64,000 nt of DNA from Datisca glomerata (GCA_003255025.1 QANY01002976.1:1795615-1859614); one strand, 5' to 3'; counted from the stretch's first letter, positions 23,657-37,021 are shown. Notes: generated from the sequence alone by a model not told the origin. Program-made: numbers and translations.

Positions 23657-25296
23657 TCAACTTTTAGAAGTTCTATGCAAGCCACTTCTCTTCTTTGAAG
23701 CCTCATTTAACTCCGATAGGGACTTTTCCAAGAACTTAATATCTTCTTGAATTCTCCCAACGTAACCTGGTTCTCTCTCAACCACTTTTTGCTTTTTCTT
23801 TAAATTCTTTTCAGCAGGGGAACTTGTATCTGAAGCTAGCACTACCTTCTATTGTCCTTTGCTTACTGCCTCAGCATGCTTTGGCTCAGGGCTTGGTGTT
23901 TTCAGCCTCTTACCCTTGTCTGCTGCGCTTCTCTTGGATGGCTACGGGGTTAGCTCGATTATTCCCTCAGATTCAAATTCCATAACTTCTTCTTTTGGTA
24001 CTTCCTCTTCCTGCTCAGCTTCAGAATGCTCCTCTAAATCTTCATCTCCCGCTGGCTCTTCTTCCTCTTGGTTATCAACTTCTTTTTCCTCTTGAGTCAC
24101 ATTTTCTTCTTCATCTTCCTGGTCTCTCCATGGTTAATGAAGGACTTCAGGAAAAGAAGGGAATGCATCAATGGGCTTCAAGAAGTTCTTTTGCAAGCTT
24201 TTCCTTAAAGCTTCATCTCTCACATAGACATACTCCCAAAACATTTGTTGCTGCATCTTTAAATGCTCTAACCTATTTTACACAAGCTTGGCAGAGGCTT
24301 TAAGAAGCTTTGTCTCATCAGTAAGCTTAAACATCATAACATAGATATCAGTGGTATCAATCATGTAATGGGGAGTGCCAATAGGGGGCTTTGATGAAGA
24401 GGCCCAGCAGCATGGGCTGCTTTTATCTTTTCTTCTTTTAACCTCTTTATTGCTTGCAGATTTATGGGCGCTCTATTAAGTAGAATTTTTTCATCCTCAT
24501 TGAACTTAATTCCACGTGCTCTACACATCCTAGTTATTAAGTAGGGGAAGAATCGAAAGCCATGCTTTTTAATAGTTGTAACTTTTAGTTCTTTCAGAAT
24601 AACTTTTTCCACATTGATGGATTTATTAGTTAACAGACAATAGAGCAGAACTAGCCTATCCTAGGTTACAGTTTAGATATGACAAGTAGGGATTAAAGAG
24701 TGTCTAAGGAAGTGATACCAAACTTTTACAGTTGGGGCCAGGAATTGCCTTGAGACAGAATAGGTTTTCGGGCCTTCAGGGGTATCGTTGAACTAAGTGG
24801 TGCCAGAAATCGTGAACTCCTTTGGGATATTCTCCATCTCCTCATCAAATACTCCAGCAGCAATTTCAGAATACTCGTCAATGACATTACTAAGACTAAA
24901 CATATTGTTAATGGACTCAGACATGACATGCACTTCTTTCTCTATGATAATCACCTTTTTCTCCCTCGTATTAAAGTTTGCATAAAACTCTAAAACCAGA
25001 GGAACCACAATGGTGTCAAAGTGCTCCTAGAATTTTTCCCATCCTTTATTGAGGATAACCTCTACAATATCAACTAGTTGCACTAAGGTTGGTCAAGATT
25101 GGATGATGAAGCCCTTCTCCTCATGAAATTTTCTCAGACAAATGTCCTCCTCAAATTTTATGGCGGCAGCCTCACTGACAAAATTTTCAATGAAATAGAA
25201 TGGCTTACCTAGGGGATTTTTAGGAGTGGATTTCAGACGCCTAAAAGGGTCTTTAGGGTTTGGTGCCTGTTTTGAAACAAGTGAAGGAGACGACAT
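23657..25296 (-). pseudogene. Athila accessory ('envelope-like') ORF, broken
   Basis: Located downstream of integrase, where Athila elements carry an extra ORF. Segments read on the minus strand: MSSPSLVSKQAPNPKDPFRR (25,296) leading to LRKFHEEKGF; LVLEFYANFNTREKKVIII (about 24,990) then IDEYSEIAAGVFDEE; KHGFRFFPYLITRMCRARGI (about 24,560); and an acidic, Lys-rich tail with VEREPGYVGRIQEDIKFLEK (about 23,780). The middle matches what is often labelled 'putative plant transposon protein'. No membrane-fusion feature or signal peptide is visible, so 'envelope-like' describes position only. Several frameshifts. Confidence 0.6.
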
Positions 25297-25989
25297 TTTT
25301 TTTAGAGCTGAAGCTTTTGGTAGGCAAAAGTTTTGGCGTTGAGAAAAATGTTTTTTGAAACGCGTACTACGTGGGAGAAGACAAAAGACTGCTCATGCCT
25401 TTTTAAAGTACACTCTGAGCACTTCCAGCCTGCCACATGCCTCTTTTAACCATATGATCATGCCCACGAAAAAATGGGCAACAATTCAGATTCTAAAAAA
25501 ATCAAATATTTTGGGAATCAGTTAGATTTTATCCTATTTTCAAAATTGATTAATTCTCTCTTTTTCTAAAATATCTGGTAGTGCACTTCAAAATCGACAA
25601 CCACTCTCTCGCATTGCCTTTTTCGCACCAATAGCTTCCCTTTCTATTTATGGTTAGGAGATCCCACAAAATCCTTTACACAGTTGGCATATTCCACAAC
25701 ACCGTACTTTAAAAAGTAAGAATACACAATTTTAACGATAGAATCAAATTTTAACCTAATGTATAATATATTACTCTATCTAAAACAAAAAAACTTACTA
25801 TATTAACAGAATAAAACCAAATTCTAAAAAAATTAAATAATAAAAGAAAATTAAAACTTCCTCATTGGGTTGCATCCCACAAGTGCTTGATTTTAAGTCC
25901 GTAGCCTGATAAAGCTCAAGGATCTTAAAGATGAATTGAGGATTACATCATGCATTCTTCATCCTCCCATTTACCTTGAATTTCTTCCC

Positions 25990-28900
25990 TGATTATTTTT
26001 CATTATACATATCTATAGCTCCGTGTGGATAGATTTTTATTAATCTGAAAGGCCCATACCATCTTGATTTCAACTTTTCAGGAAATAACTTAAGCCTTGA
26101 ATTATAAAGCAAGACTTTATCTCCCGACTTGAGCTCTTTGATCACTATCCTTTTATCATGCCACCTTTTTATCTTTCCATGTATAGTTTGGCATTGCCAC
26201 ACGAAAAAGCTTTGAATTCCTCTAATTCATTTAGCTGCAGCTTTCTTTGAACTCCAGCTGCTTGCAAATCCAAATTTAGTTTCTTTACAGCCAAGAAAGA
26301 TTTATGTTGCAACTCTAATGGCAAGTGACAAGCTTTACTAAACACCAATCTATAAAGAGACATCCCTAAGGGTGTTTTATAAGCTGTTCGATATGCTCAT
26401 AGAGCATCATCTAGCTTATAAGACCAATCCTTCCTATTGGGGTTTACCATTTTCTCTAGAATCCTTTTTATTTTCCTGTTTGACAGCTCTGCATGGCCAC
26501 TTGTTTGTGGATGATAAGCTATTGCAACTTTATGCCTAACTCCATATTTAACTTGCACTTCTTCTAACACTTTATTACAAAAGTGAGATCCTTCACCACT
26601 GATGATGGCTCTTGGAGTTCCAAACCTTGAAAAGTTATTTTTTGAAGAAACTTTACAACTACTTTGACATTATTAGTTTCCAAAGCTGTAGCTTCCACTC
26701 ATTTAGAGACATTCACTACTGCCACTAATATGTACATATTTCTAAAAGATAGGGGAAAAAGGACCCATGAAGTCTATTTCCCAGATATCAAAAAACTCTA
26801 CTTCCAAGATGTTTGTTAAAGGCATTTCATTTCTCTTTGAGATGTTTCCAGCCCTTTGACATTCATCAAAATTCCTTGCTATCTCATATGTATCCTTGAA
26901 CAATATTGGCCAATAGTAACCTAATTGCAAGACTTTAGCAGTAGTTGTGGATCCTCCAAAGTGTCCTCTGTAAGGGGAAGAGTGACACTGATTTAGGCTC
27001 CCTTACATCTCTTCTTCTGGGACACGTCTCCTAAATAATTGTTCAGGACCTTATTTGTACAAATATGGGTCATCCCAAAAATAAGTATTAACTTGCTGGA
27101 ACAACCTTTTTTCTCTCTTGATGAGTGTAATCAGGGGGCACAATCCCTGCTGCAAGGAAATTTGCTATATCTGAAAACCATAAAGCTTTTAATGTTGTCA
27201 CTGCCAGAAGCTGTTCATCTAGGAATGTTTCTGCTATGGTAAATTATGCTTCAGCTTTTACTTCTATTTCTAATCTGGATAAATGATCAGCAACTTGATT
27301 CCCTGTTCCTTTTCAATCCTTTATCTCAGGATCAAATTCTTGCAGAAGTAAAATCCATCTGATCAATCGTGGCTTAGCATCCTTCTTTGAAATTAAGTAC
27401 TTGATTATTGAGTGATCTGTAAAGACTGTGACTTTGGTTCTAATGAGGTATGCCCTGAATTTATCAAAAGCAAAGACTACTGCAAGCAACTCTTTTTCAG
27501 TGGTTATATAATTCAATTGGGCATCAGAGAGATTTCTACTTGCATAATAAATCAAATGAAAATTCTTACCTCTTCTGTGTCCTAGTACTGCTCCTACTGC
27601 AAAGTCACTTGCATCACAAATTATCCATGAATACTTCTAATTTGTGTTCCACCATGTCTGTGAATATGACCATCATGCATCTTTGAAAAGTAGCAAGAGC
27701 ATAGCATAAACCAAAATGCATTTTTTAAAGGAAAATGTACCATAAGGGCAAGTGAATGTATTCTTCTCTTGGTCTTTAGGAGCTATGATAATCTGGTTGT
27801 AACCTTAGTAGCCATCTAAAAAGTAATAAATTTTTCCTGCCAACCTATCCAGCATCTAATCCATAAATGGCAGAGGAAAATAGTCTTTCATGGTTTCGTT
27901 GTTCAACTTCCTATAATCTATACATACCCTCTAGCCTGTGACCGTTCGAGTGGGTATCAATTCATTATGTTTATTGGCAACTACTTCACTCCTCATTTCT
28001 TAGGTACACTCTGAATTGGACTTACCCAAGAACTATTTGAGATTGGGTAATGACTCAAGCATCAAGCCACTCGATAATCTCATTTTTCACTACCTCCTTC
28101 ATGATGGGGTTCAATCTTCTCGGTTGCTCAATGGAGTTCTTACATCATTCTTCCAACAGTATTTTATACATGCACAAAGATGCACTTAATGTCTGCCATC
28201 TGCACCCTATTGCTTTCTTATATTTGCCCAAAACTTTTGGCAATTGTTCTTCATGCTCATTGCTCAATGAGGCTGAAATGATGATTGACAGTGTGCTTTT
28301 ATCTCCTAAGTAAGCATATTTAAGATGAGTTGGCAGAGGTTTAAGCTCCAGTAATGGTGGTTCTTCCACTGAAGGCAGAGATGGCTTAAATAACCTCTCT
28401 GACAATTGAAGGGACTCCAATTGTCTCTCAAATTGATTAGTTCCTTACTTGGTTTCTAGACATGTAATCTTAACTTCATCATCATTGTTTTATCATAATT
28501 GAAAATTTGGATCTTCTTTTTGAAGATTAGCCTTACTATAACCAATATAGATTTCACTAGATATAATTGAGTCCACCCACGCTAATACTGCATATTCTTC
28601 TTCTTCTTCTATTTCTTGAAATTTCAGGGTGTAAAGACGTTAAATGTCACCTCTTGATCATTCACTCTCATTGTTAGCTCTATTTTTGGACGTCTATCAG
28701 CACTCTCCCCGTGGCTAAGAATGACCTTCCTAGCAGCAATTGACATGCTTTGTCAGCTTCATAGTCTAAGATGATAAAATCAGCAGGGAAAATGAATTTT
28801 ACTTTGACCAAGACATCTTCTATTTTTCCTTCGGGATACACAATTGATCTACCTGCCATTTGAAGAGTTATTGTAATAGGCCTGACTTCACCAATTTCTA

Positions 28901-29200
28901 ACTATTTAAATACAAATAGTGGCATCAAATCAAATCCTACTCCTAGGTCATATAATGCTCTTCCACGATGTGTATCTCCAATTGTACAAGGGATTGTAAA
29001 GCTCCCTAGATCTTTCATTTTAGGTGGAATTTTACTATGAACAATCATGCTGCATTCCTGAGTCAGGGTCATAGTTTCAAACTCTCCCAGTCTTCTTCTT
29101 TTTGTGAGGATATATTTCATGAACTTAACATAATTTGGCATCCATTGTAGAGCTTCTACTAGAGGTATGTTGATATAAAGTTGTTTTAACATACCTAAGA
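25990..29200 (-). pseudogene. Athila pol: protease, RT, RNase H, integrase (broken)
   Basis: On the minus strand: protease-like LGSFTIPCTIGDT and LYDLGVGFDLMP (about 29,000-28,930), in which the expected catalytic DLGA reads DLGV; a linker with ELKPLPTHLKYAYLGDKSTL (about 28,330); a stop-ridden RT (28,130-27,600); RNase H with [20 protein letters not shown] and [11 protein letters not shown] (27,555-27,313); integrase zinc region GYYWPILFKDTYEIARNFDE with CQRAGN (26,930); integrase core pieces; and the C-terminal [17 protein letters not shown] (about 26,030). The domain order is that of gypsy elements. No uninterrupted frame survives. Confidence 0.8.
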
Positions 29201-29399
29201 ATTTGCTAAAATGCCTATCTATCTTTTTCTTCCGAAGTCTCTGAGGAATGGTGGTGCAGGTCTTTCAATTTCAACCATTGGCTTCTCTTTTGACACTAAG
29301 CTCTGAGGTGCTTTGACAACTTATTCAACTGTATCTTTACTTGAGTTGGGTTCTTGATTTCTGTGCTTTTAGGCTTATCCTGCTAAGATGCAATTTTTC

Positions 29400-30952
29400 C
29401 ACTCCGCAAGTGAATGATTTGAAGTGTTCCTTACCTTCCCTTCTTGGATTTTCAGTATTACTTGGCAAAGATCCTTAGGGTATTGAACTAAGTGCATTGG
29501 CTAACTGTTCCATTTGATTTTCCAAGTTTCTCAACGAAATTGCATGATTCTAAATCATTGCAGATTGTTTTTGAATTATAGATTCATTCTTCATCATGAA
29601 CTATTTTAACAGACTCTCAAAATTTCTCGGTTGCTCAGAAACATGTTTCTGAATTTGAGCTTGATGAGATGTAAATATAGGTGGAAAATTTTGTTTATAC
29701 TACATTTGAGATGTTCCAACATTTTGATGTTGGTTGGTCCATGAAACGTTTGGATGCTGCCTTCACCCTGGATTATAAGTGTTGGAATAAGGGTTGTAAT
29801 TCTAGTTCCCTTAATTGTTTTTGTTGTAGTTTCCAACATAGTTTACAGATGTAGGGTTTCCTATGCATTGCTCAAATAAGTGCTCACCATCACAGTACAC
29901 ACAATAAACTGTTGTTACTTGATTAAATTCCTACAACAATGAGGGTATTTGCTGGTTTGGATTTTACGTTAGGGGTAATCTCATGCTCATGGTCTTGATT
30001 ACATTTTCCAAAGATGACATATTTGTTGATAAAGTAGCCATGGAGTCTACTTCATGTATTCATATTGTCTTCTTGGTTGCTATTACTGATGCTACAGCTG
30101 AAGTTGTTCTAGCTGTCGTCCATTGATAATTATTACTTGGAATCCTTTCCAGAATATCATATGCCTCATTGTAGGATTTGGACAGAATATCTCCATTTGT
30201 TGAGGCATCAACCATTAATCTTGTTGCAGAATTCAACCCATTGTAGAATGTCTCCAATTGAATATAATGTGGTATACCATGATGAGAACATCTTCTCAAA
30301 GATTCTTGAATATCTCCCATGCTTCGTATAATGATTCATCCTCAAGCTGATGAAATGAAGTAATTTCATTCCTAAGCTTGGCATTTTTTGTAGGCGGGAA
30401 GTATTTCAACAAAAACTTTTCAGCCAGATCATTCCAACTTCTTACTGAGTTAAGTGGTAAAGAATTCAACCAAACTTTTGCTCTATCTATTAGTGAATAG
30501 GGAAACAATCTCATCCTTAAAGCATCTTCCGTGGCTCCTAGGATTTTAAATGTATCACTGACCTCCATGAAAACTCTCAAGTGAAGATGAGGATCTTCTG
30601 AGGGTAGGCCATTAAACTGCCCAACTGTTTGTAGAATTTGGAACATAACGGGTTTAAGTTCAAATTGGCCTCCATGGAGTTCAGGTCTTGGGTTCATTGC
30701 TTGTGGATGAAGCACAATATAGTCTCATATCGCTCTTTCTCTGTCATATGCCATTACAATGACATTAGTTTTATCATTGTCTGCATTGTTGGCTTCATCT
30801 GCATTGCTCATCCTTTCATTCAATATTTCTTCTCAATTAGGTACAACCATGTTAACTACTGCGGCTTCAACTCTGTGCTCCCTCCTGATATCTCTTAAGG
30901 CTCTACCAATCTCTGGGTCAAATAATGCTTCTAGAATTTTTTGTCTGTGCAT
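29400..30952 (-). pseudogene. Athila gag, broken
   Basis: Starts ATG at 30,952 (MHRQKILEALFDPEIGRALR) and continues through VWLNSLPLNSVRSWNDLAEK, FLLKYFPPTKNAKLRNEI (30,500-30,370) and FYNGLNSATRLMVDASTNGD (about 30,240), the conserved retrotransposon gag core. Stops near 30,830 and 30,727, and a frameshift near 30,310, break it. A decayed zinc-knuckle region follows around 29,900. Gag would form the virus-like particle. Confidence 0.78.
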
Positions 30953-31053
30953 ATAAAATATTTCACCTTCCTACACGTACCACATAACAACTAGTAAATA
31001 AATTTTTCAACTTAAATACTAATTTAGTTCAAACACAATTACACCATTAATTC

Positions 31054-31071
31054 TCCCCGGCAATGATGCCA
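31054..31071 (-). other. Athila primer-binding site
   Basis: On the minus strand TGGCATCATTGCCGGGGA lies three bases inside the 5' LTR. It resembles the Athila-type PBS TGGCGCCGTTGCCGGGGA and sets the element orientation. Confidence 0.75.
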
Positions 31072-31073
31072 AA

Positions 31074-32048
31074 TGATGCTCATTTAAGATGTCATATGCA
31101 AGTGCACGTGTCGTAATCAATTAATAAAGTGATAAGAAGAGTGTCGAACCCACAGGGAGTACAAAGCTTATAGTGTAAAAATGCAACAAGGGTTAAGATG
31201 TGAAATAGTGTTGTAGCAAAGTACTATTGAGCGATGTGATTTTAAATTTAAATTCTAGGAAATACTATTAGACTTAAATACTTACTGACAGAAAATTACA
31301 ATAAAGATACCAAGATGTATAAGAATCCCAACAAGATAAATGGGCTAGCATGGGTCATTTCCTTTTTCTTTTACCTTCTCTTTATCAAACTAAGTTTTCT
31401 GTTGTAGCTTGTCAAAAACATTACCTAAGCTCTACGACACTACAACTTTTGGTTGCGTGATTATCAAGTATCCCTTGGCCAACTTCATAGCTATGTCTTT
31501 AGCTAAGTATGCAAGATCCATTTAAGTGCTGGCTTAACAGGTTACAAGGCTTGTCCATATTTCTATGCAACATGCAAAATACCTAAGTCTACACGAATCA
31601 AATGCTCATGTATTTTCAACTTATGTACTCATGTATTGATTACGATTTTCCACTAGATTAATCTCGGTCAAGCATTAATCTAACTTGTTTTCTAGTAGCA
31701 TTGGCCAGATACTAAAAGAAATAGGCATTAACACACGGTAATCAAAATGTTAAGATAAGTAAGCAGACAAACTTAGATGAACAAGATAAAGTAAAATCTA
31801 AAGTTACATCACCATGCTTGGCACAAACAGTTTAGCTCATGGTGAGCTTGGTTGCAAATCACAAATAATCATATATATTGGTATCGACATCAAAATGTTT
31901 ATGAAGAAAGATTACACAGATAATGAAAATGGGAAGAAATGAGGAGAGAATTAAAATAATATTCTAACTCCCTTGTCTACTTCTTTTTTTTTTCCTTTTC
32001 TGTTGTCATCTTCTTCATCCTTCTTTTTGCACAGGTCTACTTAGTACA
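31074..32048 (-). repeat. Athila 5' LTR (element sense)
   Basis: 975 bp, from TGATGCTCATTTAAGATGTC to CTTAGTACA on the plus strand. Similar along its length to 21,035-21,949, with scattered substitutions. Confidence 0.86.
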
Positions 32049-32757
32049 AGCGTGGATATTGAATACAAGGAGACCACGAGAGCAGTAGAAACATGCGACG
32101 GTAGGAGGAAGTCCAGTCGCAGAACCTTGTAAAAGAAGTTACATAAGAGGCTCGGCAATCCCGAGTCATATTGAAGGAAGTAGTAGAAGAACTATTAGAG
32201 TAAAAGATGATGGAAATGAGAAATCTTGAGAGTATGGGAAAAATCAACCTCGAATCTCCTATCCATATGCCATTAAGCCCAGAAGTCCTAGCGGCACCCG
32301 TGCCTAAAATGCCCTCAGATTCAAATGCTACGACGAAAAAACTGATCTCGTAGACCATCTTTGACGATTCAGACAAGACATGGTGCTGTACCAACATGAT
32401 GACAAGTTGATGTGCATAATGTTCCCCACTAATCTAGATGGGATGACTCTGAAGTGGTATCCCACCTTGCCAATGCACTCAATCATGAGCTTCACTATTA
32501 TGTTCTCTATTTTCATAGAACAATACTCTACTTACCTTACGGTCATGGAAGAGTCGGAACACCTGATGATAATCTCTACCAAGGAAGGGGAGACCCTGCT
32601 GGAGTACACTCATCACTTCAAAGACGAGATAGCCAAAGTTGAGAACTGCGACGATCGATTAGCCAGATTGGCCTTCCAACGAGGTCTTGACCAGAATCAC
32701 CTTTTTTTCGTGGGTCTGTTCGAGGTGAAGCCCCTTTCTATGGCGGACATTTTCTAA
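32049..32757 (+). pseudogene. Tat gag, main part
   Basis: Continues gag after the Athila insertion. RQDMVLYQHDDKLMCIMFPT then NLDGMTLKWYPTLPMHSIMS and ISTKEGETLLEYTHHFKDEI (32,360-32,640) form the conserved retrotransposon gag domain. A stop near 32,350 and another after ADIF (32,757) interrupt it; gag-like text continues beyond in other frames. Confidence 0.8.
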
Positions 32758-33350
32758 CGGACACATGCATATATTACCCCGGTGGAAGAAAAGAGGAGTA
32801 TGCAGAGAATGGTTAAACAGAAAAAAGAGGAATCTCAGAAGCGGGAAACAAGTGTAAGACCTCAATGAAGGAAGTATGACGAAACAAAAAGAGTAGATGA
32901 GAGGAAAGTCCAACAAGAAAGAATCATGTACCAAAGACGGGATCTTGACAGAGTCCACCCAAGGGACAAAGTCTACACACCTTTGACCATTCCGATCAAC
33001 CAAATAATGGAGACAATTAAAGATAAACCTTGGCTAAAAAGACCAGTCTCGTTCAACAAGGAACCTAGCTACAAGGATAAAGATAAATATTAATCCTACC
33101 ATAAGAGCAACGAGCATTACACGCAGGACTATTTTCAACTCAAAGACTATATCGAGCAGCTGATCAAAGAAGGGTACCTTAGCCAATTTGAAAATAGGAT
33201 GAACAGAAATGTGAAACTGAGAAAGATGGTCGAGAAGAATATAAGCGGGACAAGGGGAAGCAACCCCTCCACATCATTGACACGGTTATAACATTCACCG
33301 AACAAGAGGGGACAACAAGAAAGGAAATTAAGATATACTACAAGTGACTA

Positions 33351-33746
33351 ATGTTAGAAAGACATAAGAAAAAACCCTCAAGCAACAACGAGGATTCGCC
33401 ATTAGTGTTCAACGACTCCGATCAGGAATACGACGAACACCATAATGATGCCCTCATCATTTCAATACTAGTTGGCAACTTCTTATTCAGGAGGGTCATG
33501 GTGGATGATGGGAGCACAATGAACATCATATACTGAGAAACCGTAGAGAAAATGTCCATGGGAGAACAAAAGCTGCAATGGACTGCACAACCGTTAATTG
33601 GTTTCAACAGAGCCATTAACTACTCGGAAGGAACTCTAACTCTCCCAATGAACGCGGATCCATTTGACTATATGACTAAGTTCATGGTACTGGGAACAAC
33701 ATCCTCGTACAACACAATTTTGGGAGGACCTGGCTCCATAGGATGA
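33351..33746 (+). pseudogene. Tat aspartic protease, broken
   Basis: DALIISILVGNFLFRRVMVD then DGSTMNII gives the retroviral-type protease active site (D-[DN]-G-[ST]); then PLIGFNRAINYSEGTLTLPM and YNTILGGPGSI, the conserved tail (usually ILGRP). A stop at about 33,537 and a frameshift separate the two halves. Confidence 0.72.
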
Positions 33747-34184
33747 AGGTTATACCCTTAACGTTCTACCAAGTGTTGAAGTACCCGTCACCAGAGGGTG
33801 TGAAAATAATAATATGTGACCAGGCTGCGGCTCACATCAGTTTAGTGACCGCTTTAGAATCCACTAAGAAAGGGGCTACAGAGAAGGCCGAAGGAAAGAA
33901 ACCCAGATTATAGCAATAACGTGAAAATATATGAGGCGGCCTGAGGTATGAGGCATGAGAGGAAACAGAGCCCATATATCTGGAAGAAGGGACCCAGAAG
34001 ATGACCAGCATTGGTGCCCATCTCGAGGAAAATGAGAAAAAAAAGTTGATAGAGTTTCTAAAGGAAAACAGAGATGTATTTGTAGCGACGTCACATAAGA
34101 TGCCCGCAATTCCAGAAAAGATCATCTACCACAGATTAAACCAGACCCAACTACGATACCTATGAATGGCTAGCTAAAATAGTA

Positions 34185-34826
34185 ATGGTACATAAGAAGA
34201 ATGGGAAGTGGACGATCTGCATTGACTTCACTGACCTAAACAAGACATGCTCCAAAGATGAATACATGCTACCAAGAATAAACGAAATGGTAGATATAAC
34301 TTCTGGGCATGAACTACTCAGCTTCATGGATGCTTACTCAGGTTACAATCAGGTGAAAATATTCCAATCCAATCAGGGAAAAACTTATTTTATTGTTGAG
34401 TACGACGTCGATTGCTACAAAGTCATGCTCTTTGGTCTGAAGAATGCAGGTGGAACTTATCAAAGGTTGGTGAATAAGGTATTCCATGAGAAGATCAGGA
34501 AGAATATACAATTATTTGTTGATGACATGTTGGTCAAAAGTAAGAAGGGGGAAGACCACATTCAAGACCTTGAAGAATCCTTTCCTGTGCTAAAGAGAAA
34601 TTCCATAAAGCTGAAGCTAGAGAAATGCACTTTTAGAGTGAAACGAGAAAGTTGGGCACTTAATTACACAATGTGGAATCAAAGTGAACCCGGACCAGGT
34701 AAAGTCGATCACAGAAATCAAAGGGTTAACGGAAGACTAGCCGCCCTGAATAGGTTCATCTCCAGGTCAGCAGATAAATGTAAGACTTTCTTCGAGAGGT
34801 TGCGGAGAAATTTCACGAGCGGCTAG
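34185..34826 (+). pseudogene. Tat reverse transcriptase
   Basis: The longest surviving pol piece. KKNGKWTICIDFTDLNKTCS, LSFMDAYSGYNQVKI, FGLKNAGGTYQRLVNKVF and LFVDDMLVKSKKGEDHIQDL are the RT motifs; the catalytic box is FVDDM (usually YVDDM). The FMDAYSGYNQ aspartate is present. The upstream frame is broken (stop near 34,174), as is the downstream one (34,826). RT copies the element RNA to DNA; this copy is isolated by stops. Confidence 0.85.
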
Positions 34827-34849
34827 AATGAAGACTGTGAGGAAGCCTT

Positions 34850-35670
34850 TGTCAAGGACAAGGAGTACCTAACAACTCCCCCTTACTCTCCAAACCTACT
34901 CCCGACGAGCATCTTCTATTGTACATATCCCTCTCCACGGGCCAGTCAGTGCAGTATTCATCAAAGAAGAGGAAAGGAAACAAAAACCTATATACTTCGT
35001 TAGAAAAAGTCTTGTAGTGGAAGAAATTAGATATAAATGGATGGAGAAACTAGTACGGGCCATTGTAACTGCAGAACGAAGCTAAGGCCTTATTTCCAGG
35101 CCCACAACATCAAGGTGTTAACCGATTCTCCCATTAAAATCCTTCTACACTCGACAAATCCAAGAGGGAGAATAGCAAAATGGTCAATTGAGTTGAGCTA
35201 GTACGACATCAGTTACAAGCCCTGAACTTCAATAAAAGGGCAGGCGTTAATAGATTTTGTAGCAGACTTCACAGAAGGGGAAGTTGAACGGGAAACCCAC
35301 CAAACGAGAGAAGATGGAACTTGGAAAATTTTTGTAAACGGTGCTTCAAACAGTAGAGGAGCAAGAACAGGGGTATTAGTACAAACTCCCTTCGGAGAAA
35401 TATTAGAACACTCCATCTCCTTCGAATTCAATGCGTAAACTAATGAAGCAGAGTATGAAACACTGATCACAAGAGTATCCCTACTGTGATTCCATGTTGA
35501 TCGTAAAGCAGGTCATGGGGGAATACGTAGCAAAAGATGAACGAATGGTGAACTATTTACAACAGGCAAATGATCTTCTCTGGACATTAAAAAATTATGA
35601 GATCCAACAAATTCTAAGAACTAAGAACGGGCATGCAGATGCCCTGGAGAATATATGATCTTCATTACAC
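34850..35670 (+). pseudogene. Tat RNase H and second (archaeal-type) RNase H
   Basis: Broken frames give the RNase H region after RT (KPIYFVRKSLVVEEIRYKWM, about 34,985). Then WKIFVNGASNSRGARTGVLV and LEHSISFEFNA followed by TNEAEYETLI (35,325-35,465) resemble the extra archaeal-type RNase H found in Tat elements. The text ends in ILRTKNGHADAL (about 35,640). Stops are frequent. Confidence 0.68.
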
Positions 35671-35939
35671 TTCCCTTACAAAAGGAATGTCCCCATGAAA
35701 ATTCTGAAGGAGCCTAGCATCTCACTCCTGTGGAATAATGTGGCCGATGTAGAAGTTGAACGAGAACCTAGTTGGTAGGGCGACAAAATCCTCTTACTTG
35801 AAGAAATAACATTTCCTAAAGATAAACTACTTGCCAAAAAGATGCAACAATGGGGTGCCATGTACATGATGGTCAGCAGGGTATTCTATAAGAAAATGTT
35901 TGCAGGATCGTACCTGAAGTGTCTATGGGAAAAGAGGCC

Positions 35940-36460
35940 CAATATGTGTCAGCGGAACTTCATGAGGGCATAGCGGAAACCACACTTGGTGTGCAGGTAT
36001 GGGATTCCCAGGTCTTGGTATCTGACAACGGACTTCAGTTCACTGAAAACTTAGTAAGAACATTTTTGTGAAGATCTGAAGATCATGAACCGCTTCTCCA
36101 CGTCTTACTACCTATATGGGAACGACCAAGCCACAAGATCAAACCGGGTCATACTTGATAACCTTAAGAAACGGCTGAAATCTGCCAAAGAAAAATGGGT
36201 GGAAGAGCTACCCGTAGTCTTATGGGCAACCCAAGAGAGACAACAGGAGAAACCCCATTTGCATTAGCATACGGAGCAGAAATAGTCATTCCCGTAGAAA
36301 TTGAAAGCCCTACCATCAGATCCGATCTAAATGAACAACAAAATGGAGAACTCCTAAGAAACAGTCATGATGAACTAAAGAGAAGAAGGGAAGCGGCCCT
36401 GATCAGAATGGTCCGTTACAATCAGAAAAAAAGAGATCTTATTTCGAGAAGAAAGTAAGG
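35940..36460 (+). pseudogene. Tat integrase, C-terminal part, broken
   Basis: VWDSQVLVSDNGLQFTENL (about 36,000) carries the integrase core DNG. Then come a decayed middle and ETPFALAYGAEIVIPVEIE, then KRRREAALIRMVRYNQKKRD (to 36,458). A 10-nt deletion at about 36,224, relative to the inverted copy at 37.0 kb, shifts the frame. The zinc-binding N-terminus is not visible. Confidence 0.75.
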
Positions 36461-36773
36461 AAATGAGAATTATAAACAGGAGATCTGGTCCTCAGAAAAA
36501 TCTTCCAAATGGAAGGGAAGCTCAGGCCAACATGGGAAGGATCATACATCATGAGCAAAATAAGAGGAAGTGGTTATTACCATTTAGAAATGGAAGAGGG
36601 AACAGAATTTCAGAAACCATAGAATGCAATTCATTTGAAAAAATATTTTGTGTAAAGAATGTATCAGATCCGTTATAATGAGACATATTTCTCATGATTT
36701 TTTCCCGCAAGGTTTTTCTGCATAAAAACATAGGCACCAATCTTCTCTCCTCAACTGAATCATTACTTAAATG

Positions 36774-37010
36774 AACTAGGGGCATAAAAGTCATTGGGAG
36801 GGGCAGTTCATTAGTCCTACTCCCAGAAGGAACTAAGGGCATAAAAAGTCCTTGGAAGGGGAAGTTCATAAGTCCTACTTCCAGAAGGAACTAAGGACAT
36901 AAAAAGTTCTTTTGGAGGGGTATTTCATAAGTCATACTCTCAGAAAGAACTAATGGTATAAAAAGTTTTTGGGAGGGGCAGTTCATGAGTCCTACTCCAA
37001 GAAGAAACTA
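36774..37010 (+). repeat. 57-59 bp tandem repeat, about 4 copies, after Tat pol
   Basis: Units start AACTA(A/G)GGGCATAAAA and contain TTGGGAGGGG and AGTTCATAAGTCCTACT; starts near 36,774, 36,831, 36,889, 36,948 and 37,006. Tandem repeats between pol and the 3' LTR are common in Tat-type elements. Confidence 0.85.
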
Positions 37011-37021
37011 GGGGCGTGAAA

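Larger units (their letters stand above)
21035..32048 (-). mobile_element. Ty3/gypsy Athila-type retrotransposon nested in Tat gag
   Basis: An 11.0 kb element on the minus strand. LTRs are at 31,074-32,048 (5' LTR in element sense) and 21,035-21,949 (3' LTR). In element sense both LTRs start TGTAC and end GAGCATCA. The primer-binding site follows the 5' LTR. The order gag, protease, RT, RNase H, integrase, then an extra ORF, and the PBS type, are Athila characters. It interrupts Tat gag at 21,034/32,049. The flanking 5-mers (GAACG and AGCGT) are not a clean target duplication. All ORFs carry stops. Confidence 0.85.

Noticed and set aside
23657..25296. True viral envelope gene in the Athila element
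   Set aside because: No signal peptide, transmembrane or fusion features are visible; only the position is envelope-like.
21030..32053. Target duplication for Athila
   Set aside because: The flanks GAACG and AGCGT do not match cleanly; placement rests on LTRs, PBS and interruption of Tat gag.
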